From Cryptomeria japonica (taxonomy: Eukaryota > Streptophyta > Pinopsida > Cupressales > Cupressaceae), in contig NC_081412.1 of the NCBI RefSeq assembly GCF_030272615.1, forward strand, positions 666,486,352 through 666,546,351: a stretch of 60,000 nucleotides of DNA. Direction: 5' to 3'. The notes under the pieces were generated by a model. It searched no databases. It was not told the origin of the DNA and saw only the letters and a program-made list of their open reading frames with translations. Below, piece by piece: positions 35,604 through 46,976 of the stretch; position 1 is the first letter of the stretch, and every line of letters begins with the position of its first letter. Both the position numbers and the translations under genes were made by a program.

Positions 35604-36207
35604 CATGCGTTAAGTTGGAAAAAGACCAAAAAAAAAACAGTTTTAAATGCTTTTTCAAATCCGTTTTTTTTGGTTAATTATCTCCTATCCCTAAAAGTGA
35701 ACTTCATTTCATTCATTTGCAAAAATAGGAGTAAACTGAGTTGGGAAGAAAAACAAGGGTGCATAGAAAAAAAACCAGCAAGGAGGAAGCTCAAGTTTTC
35801 TTCAATTTGTCACATTGGAGCTGCATTGGGTTTGGATTTGGTGCATTAAGAGTTGGATAGGAAGAGTTTGCAGCTCATTTCAAGCTTGTTGTAAGAAGTA
35901 AGATTGTTTTTTTGAAAATTAATTTGTTTCTTGTATGCAAAAATTCCATTTTCTATTCATTTATTTTGAAAGTTTTACATTTTCTTTCAAAATCTTTTGT
36001 ATGTTTGTATGTAGCATGTAGTATGTAGTTGTAGTGTTGTACTATGTAGGGTTTGTAAATTTTTTTTTTAAAAAGTAGGGTTTGACAAACCCTACTTTAG
36101 TTTTTTTGAATGTATGTATTAATTTTATTTTGTATTTGTAATGTTTTATTGCAGCAAACTTCACTTTATTATTTGCCTCAACTTCAAGTTTCACAAAACT
36201 ATCCTAA
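35604..36207 (+). other. hAT 5' untranslated region, ends not defined
   Basis: AT-rich leader with A and T runs. I did not find a terminal inverted repeat or an 8-bp TSD that I could pair with the 3' side. Confidence 0.4.
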
Positions 36208-39144
36208 AATGTCTACTTCAGCTTCTAGACCCCCCATTAGAAAGGACCCTGCTTGTAAATATCATGAGGATTTTCCAGGGCAAGGAAAGGGGCAAACAAA
36301 ATGTATGTTTTGCAAAACAATATTCCATGGAGGTATATATAGGTTAAAATACCATATTGTTGGTGTGTGTGGACATGATGCCAAACCATGCCTAAAAGAA
36401 GTCCCTGAGGTCATACGTGAATGTTAAGTAATGGTTGAGGAGATTGAAAGGAAAAAGAAACAAAAGGAAGATCGAGCGGCCATTGGGAGAGACAATTTTT
36501 GGAAGAGCGACATAGTTAGGTTGTGTTGGAGGCCCTTCTTCCTTACCTCCATATCGTCCCACTCAGTTTGCTACTGTTGGTGCTTTCGTTTTTGCTTCTA
36601 TTTCTATAAGTGGCGGTGCTACCGCCACTTCTCATGCTCCTACCACTAGTAGTTGTAGTGGGAGTGTTAACATTGGACCTAGGATTCGTAAATCTAGGTT
36701 GGATTCCTTCTTTGTGCCTCGCACTACTCCTGGGTCCCAACCGTCGCTTGAGGGCATGGATTGGAACAAGGAGGTCCATGATGCTGCTAAAATGGCAGTT
36801 GGCAGGTTTTGGAGCTACAGCTGTATTCCATTCTTTGTAGCTAGGTGAATGTTTTACTAATTTTTATGTTTGATAACTTTGATTGTTTTAATTTTTATAC
36901 TTAACTTATCTCATTAAATTTTTATACTTAACTTATCTCATTGAGTTTCTTTGCGACAGGTCTCCTTATTGGCAACAAATGGTTGATGCCATTACCATAT
37001 GTGGGGCGGGTTCAAAGCCCCTAGTGAGAGTGATTTGAGGGGACCCATTTTGTCTCAAATGGTGGATGATGTGAAGAAGGATTTAGATGAACAACGCCAG
37101 ATATGGAGCACTAAAGGTTGCACCATCATGACTGATGGTTGGACAGATAGGAGAAATAAACCTCTCCTTAATTTTCTTGTTTCTTCCACAGGTGATTGAT
37201 TAATTTTAGTTTCATATAGTCTTTAATTTTTTATTTTTTATCTAATGGTTTATTGAATGATCATTGACCTAGCTTTATTTTTTTATTTCAGGGGGCACCG
37301 TTTTCATCAAGTCCATTGATGCCTCCGCCCATTGCAAGAATGCCACCTACCTATGTGAGCAGATAGATGAGGTGATTGAAGATGTGGGTGAGGAGAACGT
37401 GGTACAGGTGGTGACTGACAATGCAGCAAATTATGTTGCTGCGGGTAAACTTTTGATTACAAACTAATTTTGTTTGCAAATTAATTACTATCTTGTAGTT
37501 TGTACCTCCATTAATCACAATTTACAATGCAACAAATTATGTTGCTGCAGGTAGACTATTGATGGAGAGGCACCCATCTATAGTTTGGACTCCATGTGCT
37601 GCTCATTGCATTGACATCATGTTGGAGGATATTGGAAAAATCCCATGGGTCAAGAGATGTGTACAAAGGGCAAGAAATGTCTGCAAATTTGTATATAATC
37701 ATTCACGGGTGTTGGCTCTTATGAGACAATACACAGAGCAGAAAGAGTTAGCTCGTCCAGGAATCACAAGATTTGCCACAAACTTCCTCACATTGCAGTC
37801 CATGCTTAGGTCTAAGTTTGCTTTGAGACGTATGATTGTTGGTGAGGAGCGGTCTTCCTCATCCTATGCTACCACCCTTGCAGGGAAAGATATGGCAGAC
37901 TGCATTTTTGATGAGCAAGGCTTTTAGGTCCCTTGTGATGAGATAGTGAAGGTAATTTTTTTACAAATTCTACAATTTAACTTCATGTTTTATAACTTAT
38001 TATATGTATTCTCTTATTTGCTCATTTTTCTAAATTACACAATATTTTCAATTTTGTAGTTTGTTAAGCCCTTGGTGGTTTTGTTGCGAGTTGCGGATGG
38101 AGATAACCCCACAATGAGCTATATATATGAGGGCATGGATAGGGCGAAGGAGGGCATCAGATTTGTCTATGGAGGAGATGAGAGCAAGTATGGTCCCATT
38201 TGGGAGATCATTGATAGGAGATGGAATCATCGGCTTCATAAGCCCATCCATGCAGCAGCCTATTATCTGAATCCGGCATTCCGTTTTATCCCTTCTTTCA
38301 AGGCTGATGTGGAGGTCCTTAATGGGCTATATGCAATCATGGAGAAGATGGGACCTGCTGGTACTTCTCAGATAGACCTTTTTCGAGAGCTACAGTTGTT
38401 CTCAGATGCACAAGGGGAGACCTTCTCTCGTCCTGTCGCCAAAGACAGTAGGACAACTATGATGCCAGGTAAAAATAAATTGTAAGGCTTAATTTTAGTT
38501 TTATTCAATACTATATTGTAACTTGTTAAATGAGTTCATGAGTGAGACTGATTTTATTTATTTTTCTCATTTCAAACTCAAATCATTGGTGGAACTTTTT
38601 TGGCCCAGAGAAACCAAATATTCAGAAGTTGGCCATTCGCATCTTGAGCCAACCATGCAGCGCATCAGGTTGTGAGCGCAATTGGAGTATGTTTGAGCAC
38701 ATACACTTCAAGAGGCGCAATAGATTATCTATGGAGAAGATGAATGATCTCGTCTTTGTTCACTACAACCTCCGCCTAAGAATGAGAAAGAATGCATTAG
38801 TTGACATGTCTCCTATCATTCTAGATGAGGTTGATCTTGAAGCAGAGTGGGCCAATGAGAATCAGACAACTCCTAGGACTCCTACAGTTGTATTTAGTGA
38901 TGATGACATTGATTGGATCGACCAGGTAGATATAGAGGCTGAGGTTGTAGCCATGGCAGAGGAGCAGAGAGCACGAGCAGAGACAGGAAATACTGAGACT
39001 CAGAGTGACACAGTTGTTCCTGATGTTGGTGAGCATGGCATGGTGTCACGGGGAGCGACTATGGCTGTTGAATCATCCAGGACCTACTTTAAACGCCTTC
39101 ACAGGGGGCCAGGGCGAGAGGGTGCACGGCCCTCTAAGCCATAG
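36208..39144 (+). pseudogene. hAT transposase (BED finger, DUF659, hAT dimerisation), intron-containing
   Basis: An N-terminal BED-type zinc finger (CMFCKTIFHGGIYRLKYHI) starts at ATG 36208. Readable later exons are about 36959-37191 (MVDDVKKDLDE, MTDGWTDRRN, DUF659), 37292-37444, 37551-37951 (HCIDIMLEDI), 38060-38468 (AAAYYLNP) and about 38580-39144, which holds the hAT dimerisation motif SGCERNWSMFEHIH. Introns have GT-AG ends, except that the last acceptor looks mutated from CAG to CAA near 38581. Damage includes a TAA at 36425, a shift between 36480 and 36540, a one-base loss near 37007 and TGG to TAG at 37925. The known role of the family is cut-and-paste transposition with 8-bp TSDs. 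Confidence 0.9.
37445..37550 (+). other. hAT intron ending in a copy of the preceding exon
   Basis: The intron starts GTAAAC and ends GTTGCTGCAG. Its last 26 bases (AATGCAACAAATTATGTTGC and TGCAG) duplicate the end of the upstream exon (AATGCAGCAAATTATGTTGC and TGCGG). Splicing at these sites keeps the frame and yields the expected ANYVAAGRLLMERH. Confidence 0.8.
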
Positions 39145-39575
39145 GCTTGTACACCTGTAGTTGTATTTAGTATTTACTATTTACTATTTACTTTTGGTAT
39201 TTGTATGAAACATTTGATGATGATCATATGATGACATGGATTTTTTATTCCATGAGTTTTGTAATATTGTATACATTTGACAATATTTATATATCTATGT
39301 TTGTTATTTTCTTCAGCTACAATTTGCATTTATGCTTATGTGATTGATGTATACTTGTGTATGTAATCAAATGAGCCGAGTTTGATGATGTTTTTGTGTC
39401 TTTAAGGTGTATTCAATAAAGGGTGTCTCAAACAAGTTTTAAATCTTTAAAAATCTCTAAATTTCTTGAGTTTTTCACTTTCCCGAGTCTGGAGCCGAGT
39501 CTCGAGTCCGAGCCGAGTCCGAGTCCCGTTTCTTTGATCTATATAACACATTACATTATGTCCTATCAAGGTAAC
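39145..39575 (+). repeat. hAT 3' flank with CGAGTC repeats
   Basis: Non-coding. At 39484-39530 the motif CCGAGTC or CGAGTC recurs at least six times. The same motif clusters outside the second hAT copy at 49104-49172 (opposite strand), so these are likely subterminal repeats bound by the transposase. Ends at copy B; the last five bases are its TSD. Confidence 0.65.
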
Positions 39576-40056
39576 TGTTGTGACCATTTCACACATCGCC
39601 CCATTAGGATGGGGGGACCCCGTCTTTTTCTTGGGTTTCGCTTTCCCTTAGCTAGGCTTTTTTCTTTGCTTGCTAGGTGTTTTGAGTGAGTAAGTGGTCC
39701 CCTGGGCTGGGTAGATTAGGGTTTCCTTCAAAGCTGAGTGAAGCATGGTTTTAGGAAGTCATTTGTTTTCTGCCTTGAACCCTAGAGTTGTCTTGGAAGG
39801 GTTTTACCTTTCAAGAGAATGAGGATGGATAGATTGGGCAAAAGAGATGAAAGGTCTCAGGTCAGGGTAAGTCAGAGTCCTATTTTCCTCCAAGTCAAAG
39901 TCAATTAAGCAGAGTCAGTGGCTAAGGGGAGATTTAGGAGGCGATTTCAGGAATTGATGAGCAAATTCACTTGATGATGATTGAAGAAGTCTTGAAAATT
40001 TATATCCAAGGCAAGGAAAGGATGTTTGAGGTATGAAATGAGCTTAAGGATAGAAA

Positions 40057-42757
40057 TCGCTCCTGACCCTTCCAAAGGGTCGAGGGCAAAATTCATATTT
40101 CCTCTGCTCTATCCCTTGTCTTGACCAAGTTAGAAACTTCTACTGCATGGTGTGGAAGACTGGGATGTCTATTTGCCTTAGGAAGGAAGTTTGAAGTAAC
40201 ATGAAAATTAGCCTGGAAGAGGAAATTCGCTCCTGACCCTTCTAAAGGGTCTAGAGCGAAATCCGCATTTGACCCTTTGTTTTTGCCCAAGGCATTGGAA
40301 AGGTCTTGTTTCAAGCTGACTAAGTGGCAAGTAGACATTATGGTGATAAAGGGAGGTGAATTTAACCAAGTTTGAAGGTGAATTGAGTAGGAAAGAGGTA
40401 TGAAATCAACCTAAAACATGAATTTCTCTCCTGACCCTTCCAAAGGGTCCAGAGCGAAATTCTTTGAAGTCACTTTTTTCTCCTTGTTTGCACTAGAAAC
40501 CTTGATTCCTTGGACATGGTAAGGGCGAATTGACACATTCTAGCCCTAGGAAGTGATTGAAGATGTTTGGAAATATGGTTTTTTGACCTAAGGCATGGAT
40601 TTCACTCATGACCCTTCCAAAGGGTCTAGAGCGAAATCCACTTTGCCTCCACTTTGCTCAAGGATATGACCAAGATTAGTGACTTTTGATGCATAGTTGA
40701 GAAGGTTTTGATGCATATTTGCCTTGGAGAGGGGGTTTTAGACTTTGAGATGATGAAAATCAACCTGGGAGGAGAATTTTGCTCCTGACCCTTCCAAAGG
40801 GTCCAGAGCGAAATCCTCCATTTAGCCTTCTTTGTGGCCTTAAGACCTAGTTTAACCTTGCCTGGTGCCAGTTGGATGGTGGATTGTCTTGATTGCGATA
40901 GGAGGAAGTTGAATTAATCAATTTTGAAGGAGAATGAGATGAACCTAGGTGAGAAACTAGCCAAGAATAGGGATTTCGCTCCTGACCCTTCCAAAGGGTC
41001 CAGAGCGAAAATCCCCTTAAACCTCAATTTCTCACTTGTCAAGACCAAATTCCTAGTTTCTAAGGCATGTATGGAAGTGTTAGACATGTTTTTTGCCTTA
41101 AGGGAATGGCTAAAGGTGGAGGAGATGAAGGATTTTAGCCTAAAAATTGAATTTCGCTCCTGACCCTTCCAAAGGGTCCAAAGCAAAATTCTTGAAAGCA
41201 CTTATTTTCTCCTTAGATAAGGTCAGGATCTTGGCATGGATGCAAGGAGAGTGATGTATGTTTGCCTCCCAAGGAAGATTGGAGTTGAAAAAATGAAAAA
41301 TCAATCCTAAAACATGATTTTCGCTCCTGACCCTTCCAAAGTGTCCAGAGCGAGAATCTCAACAAACCTCATTTTCTTCCTTGTTTGATCAAATTTTTAA
41401 TATTCAAGGCATATTGGAAGAAGGATGAATATGTTCTTTCCTTAGGGAATGTTTGAAAAGCGATGGAAAGTGGAGATTTTGTCCTAGAAAAGTAAATTCG
41501 CTCCTGACCCTTCCAAAGGGTCCAGAGCGAAATTTCACTAAAACCACCTTTTTTCTCAAGTTTATGCTAAGGAAAGTATAGATCAAGGTGAGTTGAGATT
41601 TGAGAGATCTTTAGGCATGGCTTTGACTTGTTGATAATCTTCAAACTTGAAGGAATTGAGCAAAACCAAGAATTTCGCTCCTAACCCTTCCAAAGGGTCC
41701 AGAGCGAAATTCCTAAAATCACCTATTTTCCTTGCAGGTCAAGACAAACTTTTGGTTTTTGTGGCTTAGATGGGCATTAGGAGGGGTGTTCTTGCCTAAT
41801 GAAGTTGATTAAGGTTGAAAGGATGAAGAAAGAAGCTCAAAACAAGATTTTCGCTCCTGACCCTTCCAAAGGGTCCAGAGCGAAAACCCTAAAATCCATC
41901 CTATCATCCAAGATTTGTGCCAAGCCAGGCCTTGGCCAAGGTGAGAAAAGCCCTTAAGATTGCCTTTGAGAGATTTTTGACCATCAAAAATATAAATTTT
42001 GAGCCAAGACTTGAATTTCGCTCCTGACCCTTCCAAAGGGTCCAGAGCGAAATTCTGGATAGGTCATGTCCCTGGCTAGGTGTTTGAGCGAATTTTCCTT
42101 TTCAAGGATTTTGAGAATCAATCAAATGTTGCCAAGTTGAGAAATGGATTCAAAATAGGAAGTCTAGAAGGAGCAAAGTGAAAGAAATGGAGTTGAGTGA
42201 GGATAAACAAGCAAAACATGAATTTCGCTCCTGACCCTTCCAAAGCGTCCAGAGCGAAAATTCCTCAAACCACCTATTTCCTCCTTGTGTCAAGTCAAGA
42301 CTTTGATCCCTAGAGCTTGGTCTAGAGTTGGAATGATGTTACTTTGCCCTGCAAGACATATTGAAGTGAAGGAGATGAAGAATTAAGCCTAAAAATTGAA
42401 TTTCGAATTCATAAAATGTCATGTTTCCTCCAAGATTGTGTTGAGCCAAGCCAGTGATCAAGGTGGATTGACCTTAGAGATTGCCTTAGAAGAGATTGTG
42501 AATGAAAAAGGGGTGAATTTTGACCTAAAAGATGAATTTCGCTCCTAACCCTTCCAAAGGGTCCAGAGCGAAATTCTCATAATCACCTAATTCACCCTTG
42601 GTAGAAGCTAAAAAGTTGAATCCCTAGGCTTTGTTGAGCTAAAACTAGCATATGCTCGCCTTCAAGAGAAATTTGGAGTGAAAGAATAAGGCAATTGAGA
42701 CCTAATAAAGGAAATCTCTCCTGACCCTTCCAAAGGGTCCAGAGCGAAATCCTTGGA
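40057..42757 (+). repeat. Hairpin array of copy B, 15 units plus one deleted unit
   Basis: Consensus arms are TTCGCTCCTGACCCTT and AAGGGTCCAGAGCGAA around the loop CCA; 14 of 16 positions pair. Anchored on the G of CTGACCC (or its substitute) the units are at 40065, 40235, 40433, 40610, 40787, 40984, 41162, 41329, 41506, 41683, 41859, 42026, 42233, 42547 and 42723. Intervals are 170, 198, 177, 177, 197, 178, 167, 177, 177, 176, 167, 207, 314 and 176. The 314 gap contains a unit whose hairpin is cleanly missing (GAATTTCGAATTC near 42400). Confidence 0.95.
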
Positions 42758-43252
42758 GATGCCTATTCTTCACCTTGTTTGGACTAAGACAAGGGCAAGT
42801 TGCAAAGACATGACAACAAGAACATGAAGTGGTGGTAAGTCAAGGTTGAGAAGGTCTTGATAGATGGAGTAAATGTAACTAAGTGAGATAGTCAAGCAAG
42901 CCTCCTTGGGGTGATTAAAGCCTTCCTCATAACATGAGCATTCTAGTGCCTATGAAGAGAATGTGCCTTCATCAAACTTTAAAAATAAACTCTAGCATCC
43001 ACTAGGCTTATCTATATCTTCTCACTAAATTGCTAATCAAACCTCATTTATGGGAGTAAGGCAAATTCGCATGAGCTTAGGCGCTTATAAAATTGATTAA
43101 TTAATTTCTTCTAAGCCTTAAAATTAAAAAAATCACTTTGGCACCCAAAACCTTTTTTAGTCTTATTACTAAGTCGGCCTTGCTTTAAAGTGGTTTTATT
43201 TTATTTTTTTACACATTTATTAAGTTGGCCTAGTAGTAAAATGATGGGAGCG
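42758..43252. other. Copy B spacer between array and internal promoter
   Basis: AT-rich, no ORF of note. It has the AAGTCGGCC / AAGTTGGCC motif repeated twice (43173 and 43224), a motif also present upstream of the internal TATA box in A and C. Confidence 0.5.
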
Positions 43253-43766
43253 CCCTATAAAGGAGAGGTGTATTTTGTAAATTTTTAAATCATTCATTCA
43301 TTCTCTCCTATGCGAATTTGAAGAGCAAAATTGGAAGTGCGAATTTCAGCAGGTTTTGGCGAATTTCTTGCTTGAAGGCTGATTAAAGGCTGGCTGGAGG
43401 CTGATTGAAGGCTAAGTCACCAAGAGAAGAATCTGAAATTCAGATCAAGGACCTTTCGTCCAGCAAATCTCCATTTTCCTTTATCTATTTTTTCAAGTTT
43501 GATAGCTAAAAATCAAGGAAAAGGTATGTACAATCAGATTTTTGAAAGCATGTTGAAGATTTGATTTAATTTGCTATATCAATCCTTTGTGAGGTTAAGT
43601 CTTTCATAATTTGATTTAATTCATAAGTAATATCAATTTGAAAATTCATAATTCTAAGGGTTTATCATACTATTTTCAAATTGTAATCTATCATTTCCTT
43701 GAAAGGTCTCAAATCTCCTATCTTGAGATATTATACTTAAAACCTAACTTAAGCCTTTTTTTGTAG
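43253..43766 (+). promoter_or_regulatory. Copy B internal promoter and candidate 5'UTR intron
   Basis: CCCTATAAAGG at 43253-43263 is a strong TATA match. The downstream leader starts with ATCATTCATTC, shared with A and C. A donor-like AAG|GTATGTA at 43524 and an acceptor-like TTTTTTTGTAG ending at 43766 define a 243-base intron directly before the ORF. Conservation of all three elements in A and C supports them. Confidence 0.65.
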
Positions 43767-43773
43767 GTACCAA

Positions 43774-46700
43774 ATGACGACCCCCAAGGCCAGTGGATCC
43801 ACTACCCGGCAGGCTCTCATCAAAGAAGATCAGAAGAACGATGATTTGGAGACCAGGATCGTATCCAAGTGGAGCAATATCGGAGACACCAATCTAGGAA
43901 ACTTCAATGTGAAGAAGTTTCGAGAAGCGCCCTACATCAGCAAGCCGTCACCCGTAGCCAAGAAGATAATTGAGAGTGGCATCGTCAAGGCCACAAGATT
44001 TCCTCCTGCAGTCAAATGTCACGAGCTCATGATTGAATGTGCCCAGCACTATGACTCACATTCAAGGACGATCGTAGCCGAGGATGGAACTGTCTTAGCC
44101 TATCTTTCAGAAGAAGCTATAAGTGAAGCCTTTCATCTCTCGAAGCCGAGAGACATGATCTACAAAAGCTTGGAAGGATTTAGATCTATCTACGAAGACG
44201 ATGTTGATACCTGTCTGAACTTCATCAACAAGAAATGGTTGCTCAAGAGTAGGCCTCGCTTGAACAAGATACCCAATACGCCACACAGAATTGATTTCCA
44301 AGAAGAATTCAGGGACTTGATAACCATGCTCAATCAGGTTATTGGTGCCTCTCAAGCCTTCTTCTTCGACAAGTGGATGTTCTTCTTCATACAAGTGATC
44401 ATCCAAGGAAAAGGAATGCTCAATTGGGCTAGAATCATTAGCAACAACCTAGACGTGCTGCTGAGGAAGCTAGCCCCTACCAAGACTTTCCACATGAGTT
44501 CATATGTTATACATTCCTTAGTCAGAAGTTTTGAGTATGCAGGGCTACCACACAGAGGAGTTGTTGGGAGAGGACCCGGAGAAATAAGAGTTTGTGATTC
44601 TTACGTTCAACTACATCATCCACCAAGGAATGACTACAAGCTAATCAATGACACCTTCACGATGTATATCACCAGGACATTGCAAGGAGGGATTCACCAT
44701 CGACTGTCTACCGAGGCACAGGAGCTCATGAAGAAACATGGTGCGTGGTTCATTCAGTTTCCAAAATTCACCTACATCAAGGTCCATGGATGCCCTTCAC
44801 CTCCCTACATGTTGCCAAGGTATCCTACAGACAAAATAATATTACTTGAGGTGACTAGACAGTTGGCAGCTTATGCTAGAGCATCAAGACATGAGCATGA
44901 AATGGAATCCCCGTACCCATTCTACTAGGGAATTCAATTGAAGTGTGTCCTAATTCTCAAGCCGCGAAGGATGCAGAGGAGTTATCTCTATATTCATTCA
45001 CATCCTTTGCCTCAAGGGAGAATTTCGACCCGCATGGTCACATGGAAGAGATAGTTGGGAAGAAATACAAGCATAAGTTTCAAGTAGAAGACTTCTGGAT
45101 GAATATTCAAGATGATATAGAAGTGAAAAGAAAGATGCATTCTAGATTACCCTTGGATCTCATCAGGAAATGTAAGGTTTACAGAGTAGTCGATCAAGCC
45201 CAGGATAGTGGTAGATATCTCCAATCATCCTATGAGAAGGAAGATAAAGAAGTGAAGATAGATTGGAATGAGCTAGAGGTTTCGGACCTAAGAGCATTAA
45301 TGGCTCTTGTGTTGAATTGCACTCACAGATGGGTTGACGTACAACATCAAAAATTAAAAGAAAAAAATGTAGCCATGACATTCACCTTGGAAACAAGAAC
45401 AGAAGAAGGAGAAGCAAGTGTGAGTGAGAATGCTTCTCATTCTAAGGGATCAAAGAGAAAAGAAGGACCTAAGAAGAAAGAACCTTCCAAGAAGAAACAA
45501 AAAGTGAATCCTGATCGTCCACCGAGTACATCTTCTAGGCATGAAAAGGAAATAAGTCAAAGAGAAGATCAAAGACAAATAGTGTATGAAATTGATGAGT
45601 CTATGGAATCCATGGTGCAGAATGATAAACAAGGTAAAGGACAAACACCACACCATTCATCGAGTCAATCTCTCCCGGTTGATGCTAATGAACAACAAGA
45701 AGAAAGGAATGATGATGAAGTAACATCTCCTTTCAGAGAAGATAGACCTCTGCCTAAGGAAATACAATTGAGGGAAAGAAAGTCTTCTATTCCAGATTGG
45801 CTAAAAGAAAGGCTGACAAGGGTAGTTGTGGTTGAAGAGGAAGAACAAGTATTCGACTTAGAAAGTCTCATAGGAAATTCCCATGAAGAGATCGAAAAGA
45901 GGAAGGCTACAAAGATGTCAAAAGTAATTAGAGATGATGCAGGATCCAGAAAGGTACAGGTAGCCACACCAGTGGTAGACAAGTATGAGGATGAGATTCT
46001 TGCAGAGGAATATGATCTAGAGACATTTGATCTTGGTCCGCTTACCTCCGAGCAAGCCATCGAAGAAGCAACTGATTCAGTGAGAGCACTTAATGACAAA
46101 CTCAAAGAAGAAATGGAAAAGAATAAGAAGCTAGAAAGGGAGGTCAGTGCTTGGAGGAATTATTTTGGCCACCTTAACCAACCTTTAAGGCGACAGGATC
46201 CAGCAATATCTCCTATGCATGCACTTCCTCCTGAATCAATAAATGAGGCAGAAAGGATGAAGAACTTGGCCCAACTCATGAGTTCTTGGATTGATGAATC
46301 TTACAAGGTAGCCATTGAATTTGTAACAAGAATGATGAAGACAGTTCATCGGGCTATCCAAGTCCTTGAGATTATTCATAATCTATTGATAACTGTAGAT
46401 GCATTCACTCACTCTAGAGACGTCGTCATCTCGGTCTTGCAAGTGATAAGAAGGACATCAAGGCAGATCTTGGCACAAGAGAAGATAATGGAAGGAGGAA
46501 CCCATAATCTTCTGCAGTGGTCAACTTTGCTCCAAATGAAGGAAGTTCTTTTCGAAGATATTCATACCAGATGCAGCCGAGTTGAAGGCACCATCCACCC
46601 TATTTAGGATAAGCTATTTGATGTATTGTGTACAATCCTTGACAGAAGGATAGAAATCGAGAGAGATGTAGATATCCAAGAATTGGAAGACAGGATCAAG

Positions 46701-46976
46701 ATTATTTTTTGCAAAGAGAAGAACATGGTGACAGAAAAGAAGCGAGATCAGATGTATGCTATTATCTTCCTGATTGAGAAGACAAAAGAGCTAGAGCCTG
46801 GATGGGAGATGACTCTTCTCGCAACTTTTGATCAAGTCCTTCACTTGGAAGAACGAATGAAGAACCTGCCTGAAATTCCCATTGCTGAGATTGAGGGAAT
46901 TACGTCCAGATTCATTGAATATGCCAGAAAAGAGCATAGGAAAGGGAACAAAATTCTAGATGAAAAGTTGTTATAA
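43774..46976 (+). pseudogene. Long ORF of copy B, about 1,068 codons, unknown protein
   Basis: The frame opens at ATG 43774 (MTTPKASGSTT). A one-base loss near 44905 shifts into the frame 44943-46607, and a TAG at 46605-46607 precedes the last part, 46626-46976. There is no signal peptide or membrane segment. Residues about 25-385 form a compact conserved region (WSNIGDTNLGNF, LMIECAQHYD, MSSYVIHSLVRSFEYAG, LPRYPTDKIILLEVTR). Residues about 555-600 are Lys-rich and could be a nuclear localisation signal (KRKEGPKKKEPSKKK). Residues about 770-800 look coiled-coil. It has no CCHC knuckle, protease, polymerase or integrase motif. The N-terminal region faintly recalls plant mobile-domain or plant transposon-protein families, with low certainty. 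Confidence 0.8.

Noticed and set aside
40914-41201. Short ORFs sharing FALDPLEGSGAK in the arrays of copies B and C
   Set aside because: They are translations of the hairpin in one frame. They recur wherever the hairpin occurs and are not separate genes.
40057-42757. CRISPR-like array
   Set aside because: Repeats are regularly spaced and palindromic, but spacers are about 130-170 bases and recognisably related tandem sequence. There are no cas genes and the context is a plant transposon.
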